DNA from: Pseudarthrobacter sp. ATCC 49987
GTDB lineage: Bacteria > Actinomycetota > Actinomycetes > Actinomycetales > Micrococcaceae
DNA length: 64,000 bases
NCBI RefSeq assembly: GCF_009928425.1
Contig: NZ_JAABNS010000001.1
Location: forward strand, 3,906,001-3,970,000
Reading direction: 5' to 3'
Below, piece after piece: positions 30,308-38,837 of the stretch. The notes beneath the pieces were generated by a model. The model made no database searches. It was not told the origin of the DNA and worked only from the letters and a program-made list of their open reading frames with translations. How positions within the stretch are numbered: position 1 is the first letter of the stretch; each line of letters starts with the position of its first letter. Position numbers and translations under genes: made by a program.

Positions 30308-31525
30308 ATGCAGCAGGATGTCGAACAGCTCGTGGAGCAGGTTGCCCTAAGACTGAGCCGCGGCCTCTCACTGGAGGATCTCGACGGTCAGCTGCTCGCC
30401 TACAGCTCCAACCAGTCTCACGCGGACCGGGTCCGGGTGAACTTCCTGCTCAGCAAGCGCGTCGCGCTGGACGTCAGCGCCTGGCAGCTCTCGCACGGGA
30501 TCGCGACGGCGGTCCGCCCCGTCGTCGTGCCCGCCAATGAGGAGCTCGGGATGCTGGGCCGCGTCTGCGTTCCCCTGTTGGTGCGGGGTTTCCGGGTGGG
30601 GTACCTCTGGGTCCAGCTGGAAGCCGGCGAGCCGAACGCGACGTCGGTCCTCGCCCACCTGCCCGAAGTGGCCCGCGAGTTGGAGCAGCTTTCGGCCCTG
30701 CTGCTGGACTCCAATACGGCCGAATCTGAATTCCGTCGACGCCGCGAACAGGAATTCCTGGCCGCGTGCCAGGGCGAGTCCAACGCCGTCGCGGCCGTGG
30801 CCGGCTGGAAGGAAGTGCAGGGGCGCGGCCCCTGGCAGCTCGTGACGGTCCTCGACGCCGATGGCTGGGCGGAAGGCTCGGATCCGATCGCCTCTACGCT
30901 GATCCACCGCTCCGCGGCGCTGCAGGCCACCATCGGGGTGGATGCCGCGCTGTTCAGTGCCGGCACGGAGACCCACGCCGTCGTCTTGTTCAAGGAATCG
31001 ACCGGGCGGGCGGACCACGCCCAGGTGCTGGTCCACTATCAGCTGGAGCTGGCCAAACGGTCCGGCCGGCCGGTCCACCGGATCATCCTCGGAACCTCGG
31101 AAGGCTTTGCGAGGCCGCGGGAACTCGCGGATGCGTACCGCCAGTCGCGGCAGGCCGCGCAGGCGGCGGCGGTGGATCCCCAGCTGGGGGAACTCGTGGA
31201 CTGCCGGGCGACGGGGATCTACGAGCTGCTGGCCTCGGCCGGCGGCGGGGCGGGGGCGTGGGCGGACGCCGGCTCGGTCTATTTCCGCCTCCTGGAGGAC
31301 CATGACCGGAACCAGGAGCTGTTGCCGGTGCTGGAGCTTTTTTACGACAATGACGGCTCAGTCCAGGAAGTGGCGGACAAACTGCACCTGCACCGGAGCA
31401 GTATCTACAACCGGCTGGGCCGGATCCGGCAGCTGCTGGGCGTCGATCCGCTGAAGGGGATCGTGCGGCTGGAACTCCACGCGGCGCTCAAGGCGCGGCG
31501 CTGGGCGGCCCGCCCCAGGATCTGA
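30308..31525 (+). CDS. PucR/CdaR-type transcriptional regulator
   Basis: A 405-residue regulator. The N-terminal 200 residues resemble a sensory (GAF-like) region; the C-terminal 60 residues hold the PucR helix-turn-helix (VQEVADKLHLHRSSIYNRLGRIRQLLGVDP). Such proteins often activate amino acid or purine degradation genes beside them. Divergence from ald makes ald the likely target. In mycobacteria ald is instead run by an Lrp-type protein, so this arrangement is a different solution. The start is ATG 30308, leaderless pattern. Confidence 0.82.
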   Translation: MQQDVEQLVEQVALRLSRGLSLEDLDGQLLAYSSNQSHADRVRVNFLLSKRVALDVSAWQLSHGIATAVRPVVVPANEELGMLGRVCVPLLVRGFRVGYLWVQLEAGEPNATSVLAHLPEVARELEQLSALLLDSNTAESEFRRRREQEFLAACQGESNAVAAVAGWKEVQGRGPWQLVTVLDADGWAEGSDPIASTLIHRSAALQATIGVDAALFSAGTETHAVVLFKESTGRADHAQVLVHYQLELAKRSGRPVHRIILGTSEGFARPRELADAYRQSRQAAQAAAVDPQLGELVDCRATGIYELLASAGGGAGAWADAGSVYFRLLEDHDRNQELLPVLELFYDNDGSVQEVADKLHLHRSSIYNRLGRIRQLLGVDPLKGIVRLELHAALKARRWAARPRI

Positions 31526-31544
31526 CCCGGGGAGACTGCTGAAC

Positions 31545-31829
31545 TCAGGTGCCGCGGCCGTCGCGTTCGGGCTGTTCGGGCTCCAGTGCGGGGCCGGGGT
31601 CGGCGCCTGCATCATCACGGTCCGCGGCGCGGGCTGCTTCCCTCGCTCCTTCACTCGCTCTCCTGCGGAGCGAAATCCGGCTGTCGATCCACATCGACAC
31701 GGCCACAAACGCAACACAGCTGGCCATAAACGCAGCGGTGTTATTCAGCCCCATGGCGTTTCCGAGGATGCCGGTGAGCACCATGGCGGCAATGCCGGCC
31801 ACGATGTGCCACCCTCTGAACTTACCCAC
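31545..31829 (-). CDS. Small two-span membrane protein
   Basis: A 94-residue protein with two hydrophobic spans (GWHIVAGIAAMVLTGILG and AAFMASCVAFVAVSMWID) and a charged Arg/Asp/Ala-rich cytoplasmic tail. No family is recognised. The start is GTG 31829; TACGCT on the same strand (31841-31836) ends six bases before it, which supports that codon. It is convergent with the PucR gene and separated from the next minus-strand gene by about 75 bases. Confidence 0.65.
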   Translation of the reverse strand: MGKFRGWHIVAGIAAMVLTGILGNAMGLNNTAAFMASCVAFVAVSMWIDSRISLRRRASEGAREAARAADRDDAGADPGPALEPEQPERDGRGT

Positions 31830-31903
31830 AATTCAAGCGTAACCCCGGCCGTCTCCACGTTTCCGCGCAGCTCCGGGATCGTTGTTTGATCCTTATCACG
31901 CCG

Positions 31904-32326
31904 TCACGAAGCATCCGCGGCACCGTCATCCCCGTGGTCCGGAGCGCCGTCGGCGGTATTGTTCTTCTTCTGTTTTTCCAGCCAGGCCATGATATCGGCG
32001 AGCCGGATCCGCCGGTGCGTGCCCCGGTATTCCACCGGGATTTCGCCGCGGTCCGTCATGTTCCGCAGATAGGTGTGCGAGATGCCGGCCAGCTCGGCGG
32101 CCCGGGACGTGGTCAGCATTTCCTCGACGCTGCTGACCGTCACCGCATCGCCCCGGCTGAACCGCGCCAGCAGGTCAACGACGGCGTCCCGTGCCTGGGC
32201 TGGCAGCCGGTGGACGGTGCCGTCGACAAACACCGTGATGTCGTCGCTGCCGTCGAGGGCGTACCGGAGTTTCTGCGCGTCCTCAGCCGGAAGGGCGGCC
32301 GTCACCCGGGGAGCAATCAGTGTCAT
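31904..32326 (-). CDS. Excisionase-family (MerR-like HTH) DNA-binding protein
   Basis: A 140-residue protein. The first 70 residues resemble an antitoxin-like helical region; residues about 70-125 form an excisionase/MerR-type winged helix (LTTSRAAELAGISHTYLRNM then GEIPVEYRGTHRRIRLADIMAWL). Such proteins appear as stand-alone regulators and as antitoxins; no toxin gene is adjacent. The start is ATG 32326 with TAGGAT seven bases upstream; an ATG three codons earlier overlaps that box. It lies downstream of ptsI on the same strand. Confidence 0.75.
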   Translation of the reverse strand: MTLIAPRVTAALPAEDAQKLRYALDGSDDITVFVDGTVHRLPAQARDAVVDLLARFSRGDAVTVSSVEEMLTTSRAAELAGISHTYLRNMTDRGEIPVEYRGTHRRIRLADIMAWLEKQKKNNTADGAPDHGDDGAADAS

Positions 32327-32383
32327 GGTGTGCATCCTAGTGCCCCGGCATCGGCCTCACACTGCGGCTGCCCTGCTGCAGCA

Positions 32384-34069
32384 CTACAGTCCGAGCTCCT
32401 CGAGGACCGGCAGCTTCTCCCGGACCCAGGCACGGGCCTCGGTGGCGCTCGGCGCGGAGAGCGCCAGTTTGGCCAGCTCCTGCGCCTCGGCCAGGGTGAC
32501 GGTCTTCAGCACGGCGGCCACGGCGGCCAGGGACCGGGCTGTCATGGACAGGGTCGAGACGCCCAGTCCGGTCAGGACGACGGCGAGGGCCGGGTCCGCG
32601 GCGGCCTCGCCGCAGACGCCGACCGGTTTGCTGTGGCCCTCCGCGACGGAACCTTCCACGGTCAGGCCGACGAGCCGGAGCACGGCAGGCTGCCACGGGG
32701 TATTGAGGGCTGCGAGCGGGCCAAGCTGGCGGTCAGCGGCCATGGCGTACTGGGTGAGGTCGTTGGTGCCCAGGCTCGCGAAAGCCACCTCCCGGAGGAT
32801 GGCCTCGGCGGTGAGCGCCGCGGACGGGACTTCCACCATGACCCCGGGGGTCTTGATCCCTGCCTCGGTGCACAGGGTGGCGAAGCGGGCGGCCTCCTCC
32901 GCGGTGGAAATCATCGGCGCCATGACCCATACGTCCGCCTCGGATTCCTGTTCGGCGCGGGCGATGGCCTGCAGCTGGCGTTCCAGCACGCCCGGTGTGG
33001 TGAAATCCGTGCGGTACCCGCGGACGCCGAGGGCGGGGTTTGGTTCGGTGGCGTCGGTGAGGAAGGGCAGCGGCTTGTCCGCGCCGGCGTCGAGCGTCCG
33101 GAGCACCACCTTCTTGCCGGGGAATGCATCGAAGACGCCCTTGTACGCGGCGGCCTGTTCGTCCACGGTGGGCTCGGTGTCGCGCTCCAGGAAGCAGAAT
33201 TCGGTCCGGAACAGCCCCACGCCCTGCGCGTTCAGCTTCGCGGCGGCCAGGGCGTCCTTGGCCCCGCCGACGTTGGCGAGCAGCGGCACGAGGTGGCCGT
33301 CCGCCGTCGCGCCCGTTCCATCGAAGTCCGCCAGCAGCGACGCGGTGGCGGCCCAGTGCTCTGCGGCGGCCCGCTGGGAGTCATCCGGGTCCACGGTGAT
33401 CAGGCCGGCGGCGCCGTCGACGTAGACCTCGGTGCCGTCCGGGAGCTGGTCGACGCCGGTAGCCGCGACGACGGCGGGCAGGCCCAGGGAGCGGGCGATG
33501 ATCGCCGTATGGGACTGCGGGCCGCCGCCGGCCGTGAGCAGGGCCAGGATCTTCTCCGGATCAAGGGTGGCGGTGTCCGCCGGGGCCAGGTCCTCGGCGA
33601 TCAGGATGAACGGGGTGGGGGAGGACGGGATGCCCGGGGCCGGGACGCCGCGCAGTTCGGCCACGATCCGGGCCCGGACGTCCAGGACGTCGGTGGCGCG
33701 CTCGGCCATGTAGCCGCCCAGGTTGTGCAGCATTTCCGAGACGGAGGCGCCGGCTTCCCAGATGGCCCGCTGGCCGGAGGTGCCGCGGCCGATCAGCTTG
33801 GCGGCCGACTTCAGGAGCATCGTGTCCGTCGCCATAAGGGCGGTGGCTTCCAGGACTGCCTTCCCGTCGCCACTGACGGTTTCGGCCCGGGCCTTCAGCT
33901 CATCGTGGACGGCTTTCGCGGCCGTCTTCAGGGCCGCACTGGCTTCCTCAGCCGTGACGCCGGCCGGCAGCTGCTCCCCGGCGGGCGGTTCGCTGACGGG
34001 TTTGGGCATCTGGCGGATGGTTCCGATGATGCGGCCGGGGCTGACGCCTACTCCTGGGAAGTTCTGCAC
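32384..34069 (-). CDS. ptsI: PTS enzyme I (PEP-protein phosphotransferase)
   Basis: A 561-residue general PTS protein that takes phosphate from PEP and passes it to HPr. The phosphorylated His187 is in GGPQSHTAIIARSLGLPAV; the PEP-binding barrel has FRTEFCFLERD and the C-terminal signature FASLGTNDLTQYAMAADRQ. No ptsH is adjacent. It is divergent from a TetR gene that leads into the mannitol PTS genes, and a CRP/GlxR-like site lies between the two. Confidence 0.95.
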   Translation of the reverse strand: MQNFPGVGVSPGRIIGTIRQMPKPVSEPPAGEQLPAGVTAEEASAALKTAAKAVHDELKARAETVSGDGKAVLEATALMATDTMLLKSAAKLIGRGTSGQRAIWEAGASVSEMLHNLGGYMAERATDVLDVRARIVAELRGVPAPGIPSSPTPFILIAEDLAPADTATLDPEKILALLTAGGGPQSHTAIIARSLGLPAVVAATGVDQLPDGTEVYVDGAAGLITVDPDDSQRAAAEHWAATASLLADFDGTGATADGHLVPLLANVGGAKDALAAAKLNAQGVGLFRTEFCFLERDTEPTVDEQAAAYKGVFDAFPGKKVVLRTLDAGADKPLPFLTDATEPNPALGVRGYRTDFTTPGVLERQLQAIARAEQESEADVWVMAPMISTAEEAARFATLCTEAGIKTPGVMVEVPSAALTAEAILREVAFASLGTNDLTQYAMAADRQLGPLAALNTPWQPAVLRLVGLTVEGSVAEGHSKPVGVCGEAAADPALAVVLTGLGVSTLSMTARSLAAVAAVLKTVTLAEAQELAKLALSAPSATEARAWVREKLPVLEELGL

Positions 34070-34171
34070 TGAAGGTCCTCATTCTCTGCCGTGGGCCAGT
34101 AAGCCGGTGAACCGGGCGGGCCTGCCGACAGCTGCGTCAGCAGGCGGGCCCCGGTACCTGAAAAAATTGTA

Positions 34172-34200
34172 TGTGATGCACTTCATATAGCGTTGCTATA
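34172..34200. promoter_or_regulatory. CRP/GlxR-like site and adjoining TetR-type dyad
   Basis: TGTGATGCACTTCATA (34172-34187) differs at one half-site base from TGTGA-N6-TCACA. It overlaps TATAGC-GTT-GCTATA (34186-34200), a perfect 6+6 dyad. Both lie between ptsI and the TetR gene, directly before the TAGGGT box at 34206. They suggest joint catabolite and local control of the mannitol/PTS module. Confidence 0.55.
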
Positions 34201-34218
34201 GATGCTAGGGTAGCGGTT

Positions 34219-34947
34219 ATGAGTTTAGATGGCCAGTTTCCGCCAAAGACGCGGCTGCTGCGTGCAGCCGCTGAGTTGCTGGCCAACTCCGCCGGCGGGG
34301 CGGTTTCCACCCGCCAGATCACCCAGCTGGCCGGAGTTACGGCGCCGACCCTCTATCACCACTTCGGTGACAAGGAGGGTCTGTTCGACGCCGTCGTCGC
34401 GGCAGGTTTTGAAGAGTACGTGGCGGGCGAACGCGACTTCGCACCGTCCGGACAGCCGCTGGAAGATATCCGGCGGATGTGGGACAACCATGTGCAGTTC
34501 GGGCTCAAGCAGCCGGAACTGTACCTGGTCATGTTTGGCAATATCCGCCCGGAAAGCCGCCCGGCCGTCGTCGCTGACGCCGAGGGCCTGATGGAGGAAA
34601 TGCTGAACAAGGCCGCCGTCGCCGGCCAACTCAACGTCCCTCCGCGGGAAGCGGCCAGGAGTATCCTGGCTGCCAACGTCGGTGTGACGCTCATGCTGAT
34701 CACGGAAAAGGCGCCCGAGCGCAACCTCGAGCTGTCCACCATGACCCGCGACGCCATGATCTTTGCGGTGTCCTCGGACCAGGCCAAGAACAGCGGCCCT
34801 GAAGAGTCCGGGAAATCGTCAGTGGTTGTGGCGGCGATCGCCCTGAACGCGGCACTGCAGGCATCGCACTCAGACCAGCTCTCCAGCTCGGAACTCAAGC
34901 TCTTCCTCGAATGGCTCCACCGGATCTCCACCAGCTCCACCAGCTAG
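34219..34947 (+). CDS. TetR-family regulator of the mannitol PTS module
   Basis: A 242-residue TetR-type protein. The DNA-binding part (GGAVSTRQITQLAGVTAPTLYHHFGDKEGLFDAVV) spans residues 10-55. It is 59 bases upstream of mtlA on the same strand and divergent from ptsI, so it probably regulates sugar alcohol uptake; most mtl operons use other regulator families, so this is unusual. TAGGGT (34206-34211) is seven bases before the ATG, the leaderless pattern. Confidence 0.82.
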   Translation: MSLDGQFPPKTRLLRAAAELLANSAGGAVSTRQITQLAGVTAPTLYHHFGDKEGLFDAVVAAGFEEYVAGERDFAPSGQPLEDIRRMWDNHVQFGLKQPELYLVMFGNIRPESRPAVVADAEGLMEEMLNKAAVAGQLNVPPREAARSILAANVGVTLMLITEKAPERNLELSTMTRDAMIFAVSSDQAKNSGPEESGKSSVVVAAIALNAALQASHSDQLSSSELKLFLEWLHRISTSSTS

Positions 34948-35006
34948 CTTTCGCGAAATCATCGGACCATCCTGCGGTGCAGCAGGAATGACGGTTAGGA
35001 AATCAC

Positions 35007-36968
35007 ATGGCAACAGAGACAGTTGCGAAACCCCGCACCAGCGTGCGTGTTGGCGTCCAGAAGTTCGGGACTTTCCTGTCCGGAATGATCATGCCCAACA
35101 TCGGTGCCTTCATCGCCTGGGGCATCATTACGGCGCTGTTCATCCCGGCGGGCTTCCTGCCGAATGAGGAGCTCGCCAAACTTGTCGGGCCCATGATCAC
35201 GTACCTGTTGCCGCTCCTGATCGGCTACACCGGCGGCCGGATGGTCTACGGCGTGCGCGGCGGCGTCGTGGGTGCCGTGGCCACCACGGGCGTCATCGTC
35301 GGCACCGACATCCCCATGTTCATCGGCGCCATGATGCTCGGCCCCCTCACGGCCTGGCTCATGAAGAAGGTCGACAAGATCTGGGAAGGCCGGGTCAAGC
35401 CGGGGTTCGAAATGCTGATCGACAACTTCTCGGCCGGCATCCTTTCCGCCGGCATGGCGGTGGTGGGCATGCTGGTGATCGGCCCGGTAGTGAAGGCCTT
35501 CAGTGACGGTGCCAGCCGCGTGGTCGAATTCCTGGTTATCAACGGACTGCTGCCCTTTACCAGCATCTTTATTGAGCCCGCAAAGGTCCTGTTCCTGAAC
35601 AACGCCGTCAACCACGGCATCCTCACCCCGCTCGGCACACAACAGGCGCTCGAGCAGGGCAAGTCCATCCTCTTCCTCCTCGAAGCCAACCCCGGTCCGG
35701 GCTTCGGAATCCTGCTCGCCTACTCGATCTTCGGCACCGGCCTGGCCAAGGCGTCCGCGCCGGGCGCAGCGGTGATCCAGTTCGTCGGCGGCATCCATGA
35801 GATCTACTTCCCGTTCGTGCTCATGAAGCCGATCATGATCCTCGCCGCAATCGGCGGCGGCATGACCGGGATCTTCACCCTCGTGGTCACCGGCGCCGGG
35901 CTCCGCTCGCCGGCAGCCCCGGGCAGCATTATCGCCGTCTACGCGGCAACCGCACGCGACAGCTATGTCGGTGTGACCCTTTCCGTACTGTTCGCCACCA
36001 CCGTGTCGTTCCTCATCGCCTCGGTGATCCTGAAGACCAGCAAGACCCCCGTGGGCGCCAGCGAGGAAGAGGCCCTCGGCGCTGCCACCGTCCGGATGGA
36101 GGAAATGAAGGGCAAGAAGAGCTCGGTGTCCTCCATGCTCGCGGGTTCCGGTGCTGCCGCCGGCGGCGGCGTCGCAGTCCTCGCCGGACCGGTCAAGAAC
36201 ATCGTTTTCGCCTGCGACGCCGGTATGGGCTCCAGCGCAATGGGCGCCTCGGTGTTGCGGAACAAGATCAAGGCGGCCGGCTTCCCGGAGGTCAAGGTCA
36301 CCAATTCCGCGATAGCGAACCTCAGCGACACGTACGACGTCGTCATCACGCACCAGGACCTGACCGAGCGCGCCAAGCCCGTCACCGCCAGCGCCGTGCA
36401 CGTGTCCGTGGACAACTTCATGAACAGCCCGCGCTACGACGAGATCGTTGAGCTGGTCCGTACCAGCAACATGGAGGGCGGGCCCGCTGCTGCCGCCGTC
36501 GTCGAAACGCTGGAAGCTCCCGAGGAAACCGGCCCCGCCGGTATCCTGGTGGCGGAAAGCGTTGTCCTCAACGGCACGGCCACCAGCCGCGACGCCGCCA
36601 TCGACGAGGCCGGCCGGCTCCTGCTGGACCGCGGCGCCGTCGACGCCGGATACCTGGACGCCATGCACGAACGCGAGGAGTCCGTGTCCACCTACATGGG
36701 CAGCTTCCTCGCCATCCCGCACGGCACCAACGCCGCCAAGGACCACATCATGAAATCCGCGGTCTCCGTGGTCCGCTACCCCGACGGCATCGACTGGAAC
36801 GGCAAGGAAGTGAAGTTCGTGGTCGGCGTCGCAGGCATCAACAACGAACACCTGCACATCCTGTCCTCCATCGCCAAGGTCTTCACCAACAAGGCGCAGG
36901 TGGCACAGCTTGAGGCGGCCACCACGGTCGAGGAAGTCCTGGACCTGTTCGGAAAGGTCAATTCATAG
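35007..36968 (+). CDS. mtlA: Mannitol-specific PTS enzyme IICBA
   Basis: A 653-residue permease with all three domains in one chain: IIC membrane domain (residues 1-345; SGMIMPNIGAFIAWGIITAL), IIB with the phosphorylated Cys403 in FACDAGMGSSAMGASVLRNK, and IIA with His572 in IPHGTNAAKDHIMKSAV. It imports and phosphorylates mannitol to mannitol 1-phosphate. The full domain set means it depends only on enzyme I and HPr. mtlD follows with a one-base overlap. Confidence 0.95.
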   Translation: MATETVAKPRTSVRVGVQKFGTFLSGMIMPNIGAFIAWGIITALFIPAGFLPNEELAKLVGPMITYLLPLLIGYTGGRMVYGVRGGVVGAVATTGVIVGTDIPMFIGAMMLGPLTAWLMKKVDKIWEGRVKPGFEMLIDNFSAGILSAGMAVVGMLVIGPVVKAFSDGASRVVEFLVINGLLPFTSIFIEPAKVLFLNNAVNHGILTPLGTQQALEQGKSILFLLEANPGPGFGILLAYSIFGTGLAKASAPGAAVIQFVGGIHEIYFPFVLMKPIMILAAIGGGMTGIFTLVVTGAGLRSPAAPGSIIAVYAATARDSYVGVTLSVLFATTVSFLIASVILKTSKTPVGASEEEALGAATVRMEEMKGKKSSVSSMLAGSGAAAGGGVAVLAGPVKNIVFACDAGMGSSAMGASVLRNKIKAAGFPEVKVTNSAIANLSDTYDVVITHQDLTERAKPVTASAVHVSVDNFMNSPRYDEIVELVRTSNMEGGPAAAAVVETLEAPEETGPAGILVAESVVLNGTATSRDAAIDEAGRLLLDRGAVDAGYLDAMHEREESVSTYMGSFLAIPHGTNAAKDHIMKSAVSVVRYPDGIDWNGKEVKFVVGVAGINNEHLHILSSIAKVFTNKAQVAQLEAATTVEEVLDLFGKVNS

Positions 36969-38116
36969 TGAAGGCCGTCCATTTCGGGGCAGGAAACATC
37001 GGGCGCGGATTCGTCGGGCTGCTGCTGCACGAAGCGGGGTACGAGGTGGTGTTCGCGGATGTCGCGGACGCCCTGATCACCCAGCTGGCAGCCGCAGACA
37101 GCTACCAGGTCCACGAGGTGGGGGAGCACCCCACCGTCCGGACCGTGGAGAACTTCCGCGCGCTGAACTCCAGCAGCCAGGAAGCGGACGTCATCGCGGA
37201 GATCACGACGGCGGACGTGGTCACCACCGCGGTGGGGCCGCACATCCTCAAATTCGTGGCTCCGGTGATCGCCAAGGGGATCGCCGCCCGGGCTGCCGGG
37301 CTCGCCCCGCTGCAGGTGATGGCGTGCGAGAACGCCATCAATGCCACGGACATCCTGAAGTCCGAGGTGGCGGCCCAATGGGACGCTGCCGCGGGGTCCC
37401 TTGAGGACAAAGCGGTCTTCGCGAACACGGCCGTGGACCGGATCGTGCCGAACCAGGAGGCGGGGCAAGGCCTGGACGTCACGGTGGAGAACTTCTACGA
37501 ATGGGTCATCGACAGGACCCCGTTCGCGGGCAATCCGCCGGTGATTCCGGGCGCGACCTTCGTGGATGAGCTGGAGCCGTACATCGAGCGGAAACTGTTC
37601 ACCGTGAACACCGGGCACGCCGCCGCAGCGTACTTCGGCTTCGAGGCCGGCCTGGAGAAGATTTCCGAGGCCATGGCCGACCAGGACGTCGCCGCGGATG
37701 TCCGCGCCGTCCTGGATGAAACCAAAGAGCTACTGGTAGCAAAGCATGGATTCAACCGCGACGAGCAGGAGGCCTACGTCCAGAAGATCCTGGGCCGCTT
37801 CTCCAACCCGCACCTGCCGGACACCGTGAACCGGGTGGGCCGGGCGCCGCTGCGCAAGCTCAGCCGGCACGAACGCTTTATCGGTCCGGCCGCGGAGCTG
37901 GCCGAACGCGGGATTGTCCCGGAGGCCCTGCTGGGCGCGATCGCCGCCGCCCTGCGCTTCAACGACCCGGCCGATGCCGAAGCGGTGGAGCTCGGGCAGA
38001 TCCTGGCATCCTCGACTGCGGAGGAGGCCACAGCAAAGATCACGGGCCTGGCCCCGGACCACCCGCTGTTCCCGGCCGTCGCCGCCCTGGTCGAGGAGGC
38101 CAGGACTGCCGCCTAG
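36968..38116 (+). CDS. mtlD: Mannitol-1-phosphate 5-dehydrogenase
   Basis: A 382-residue NAD-dependent dehydrogenase that makes fructose 6-phosphate from mannitol 1-phosphate. The N-terminal MKAVHFGAGNIGRGFVGLLL is the family signature, and IDRTPFAGNPP plus FTVNTGHAAAAYFGF (active-site region with the catalytic Lys/His environment) follow. It starts with GTG, which shares a base with the mtlA stop. A strong terminator lies behind it. Confidence 0.95.
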   Translation: MKAVHFGAGNIGRGFVGLLLHEAGYEVVFADVADALITQLAAADSYQVHEVGEHPTVRTVENFRALNSSSQEADVIAEITTADVVTTAVGPHILKFVAPVIAKGIAARAAGLAPLQVMACENAINATDILKSEVAAQWDAAAGSLEDKAVFANTAVDRIVPNQEAGQGLDVTVENFYEWVIDRTPFAGNPPVIPGATFVDELEPYIERKLFTVNTGHAAAAYFGFEAGLEKISEAMADQDVAADVRAVLDETKELLVAKHGFNRDEQEAYVQKILGRFSNPHLPDTVNRVGRAPLRKLSRHERFIGPAAELAERGIVPEALLGAIAAALRFNDPADAEAVELGQILASSTAEEATAKITGLAPDHPLFPAVAALVEEARTAA

Positions 38117-38140
38117 TCCGTTTAATCGCCGAAGCCTAGC

Positions 38141-38178
38141 CGCCGACGCCGGAGCTCGCCCGAGTTCCGGCGTCGGCG
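38141..38178. terminator. mtl operon terminator
   Basis: Arms 38141-38158 (CGCCGACGCCGGAGCTCG) and 38161-38178 pair over 18 positions with one G-T pair and a two-base loop as written (four or more when folded), followed by TGTTTAAG. Confidence 0.75.
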
Positions 38179-38190
38179 TGTTTAAGCCCC

Positions 38191-38253
38191 CGTCGAGGTG
38201 ACAGTTGACGCCCATGCGCCGCGAGATCACGGGCGCCAACTGTCACCTCGACG
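38191..38253. repeat. Intergenic palindrome, family copy 1
   Basis: Perfect 17-bp outer arms CGTCGAGGTGACAGTTG (38191-38207) and reverse complement (38237-38253), enclosing CGCCCATG and a degenerate CACGGGCGC. It shares the core with copies at 40088, 41781, 42846 and 56762. It lies between mtlD and the MarR gene, both on the + strand. Confidence 0.85.
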
Positions 38254-38281
38254 GTGGAACAGGCAACCGCCCTCTTGACCA

Positions 38282-38310
38282 TTAGGCAGCCTAACAGTTA
38301 GGCTACCTAA
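38282..38310. promoter_or_regulatory. Two tandem MarR-type operators
   Basis: TTAGGC-A-GCCTAA (38282-38294, perfect) and TTAGGCTACCTAA (38298-38310, near perfect) lie 16 bases apart, centre to centre. The second covers the likely -10 box TAGGCT (38299-38304), eight bases before the MarR start codon, so bound protein would block its own leaderless promoter. Confidence 0.75.
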
Positions 38311-38312
38311 CT

Positions 38313-38786
38313 ATGAACGTCAGTGAACCGGCCGACCCGGGCCTCGTCGCCCTCGCCCAGGACTTCCGCGAGGCCCTCCGCCACAGCATCTACCTCGTCC
38401 GCCGCCTGGACGCCGACGGCGAACTCAGCGCCGCCCAGCTGAGCACCCTCAAAATGCTGATGGAGGGCGGACCCACTTCCCGTGAGCCCAGCGGCGTGCG
38501 GGTCGGCGACATTGCCCGGAACCTCGGCGTCAAGGTGCCCAGTGCCACCGAGCAGATCATCAAGCTCGAGCGCGCCGGCCTCGCCCGCCGGGAACCGGAC
38601 CCCCACGACGCCCGCGCCGTCCGTGTGGCCCTCACGGAAGCCGGCCTCGCCGCCGTAGATGCCGCCAACGAGCGCCGCAATGCCGTCATGGCCGGCATCC
38701 TCTCGTCCCTTTCGGGCGTCGACCGTGCCGCCCTCGCGGCCGCCCTCCCGGTCATCGGCAAGATCAACGCGACGCTTCAGGCCTGA
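38313..38786 (+). CDS. MarR-family regulator
   Basis: A 157-residue MarR-type winged-helix protein: helix region SATEQIIKLERAGLARREPDPHDARAVRVALTEAG, with the D-x-R-x wing motif. It begins two bases after two operator-like palindromes and is followed, 51 bases on, by an MFS pump. The arrangement is the classic repressor-plus-efflux pair, released by a small phenolic or drug ligand (inferred). Confidence 0.88.
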   Translation: MNVSEPADPGLVALAQDFREALRHSIYLVRRLDADGELSAAQLSTLKMLMEGGPTSREPSGVRVGDIARNLGVKVPSATEQIIKLERAGLARREPDPHDARAVRVALTEAGLAAVDAANERRNAVMAGILSSLSGVDRAALAAALPVIGKINATLQA

Positions 38787-38837
38787 TACCCAACCGAAAA
38801 TCCCACAACTTAGATCCCATGAATTAGGAGTGCAACT

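Noticed and set aside
31886..34072. 728-codon plus-strand open frame opposite ptsI
   Set aside because: Shadow of ptsI and the excisionase-like gene; composition is Gly/Arg/Asp-rich without structure.
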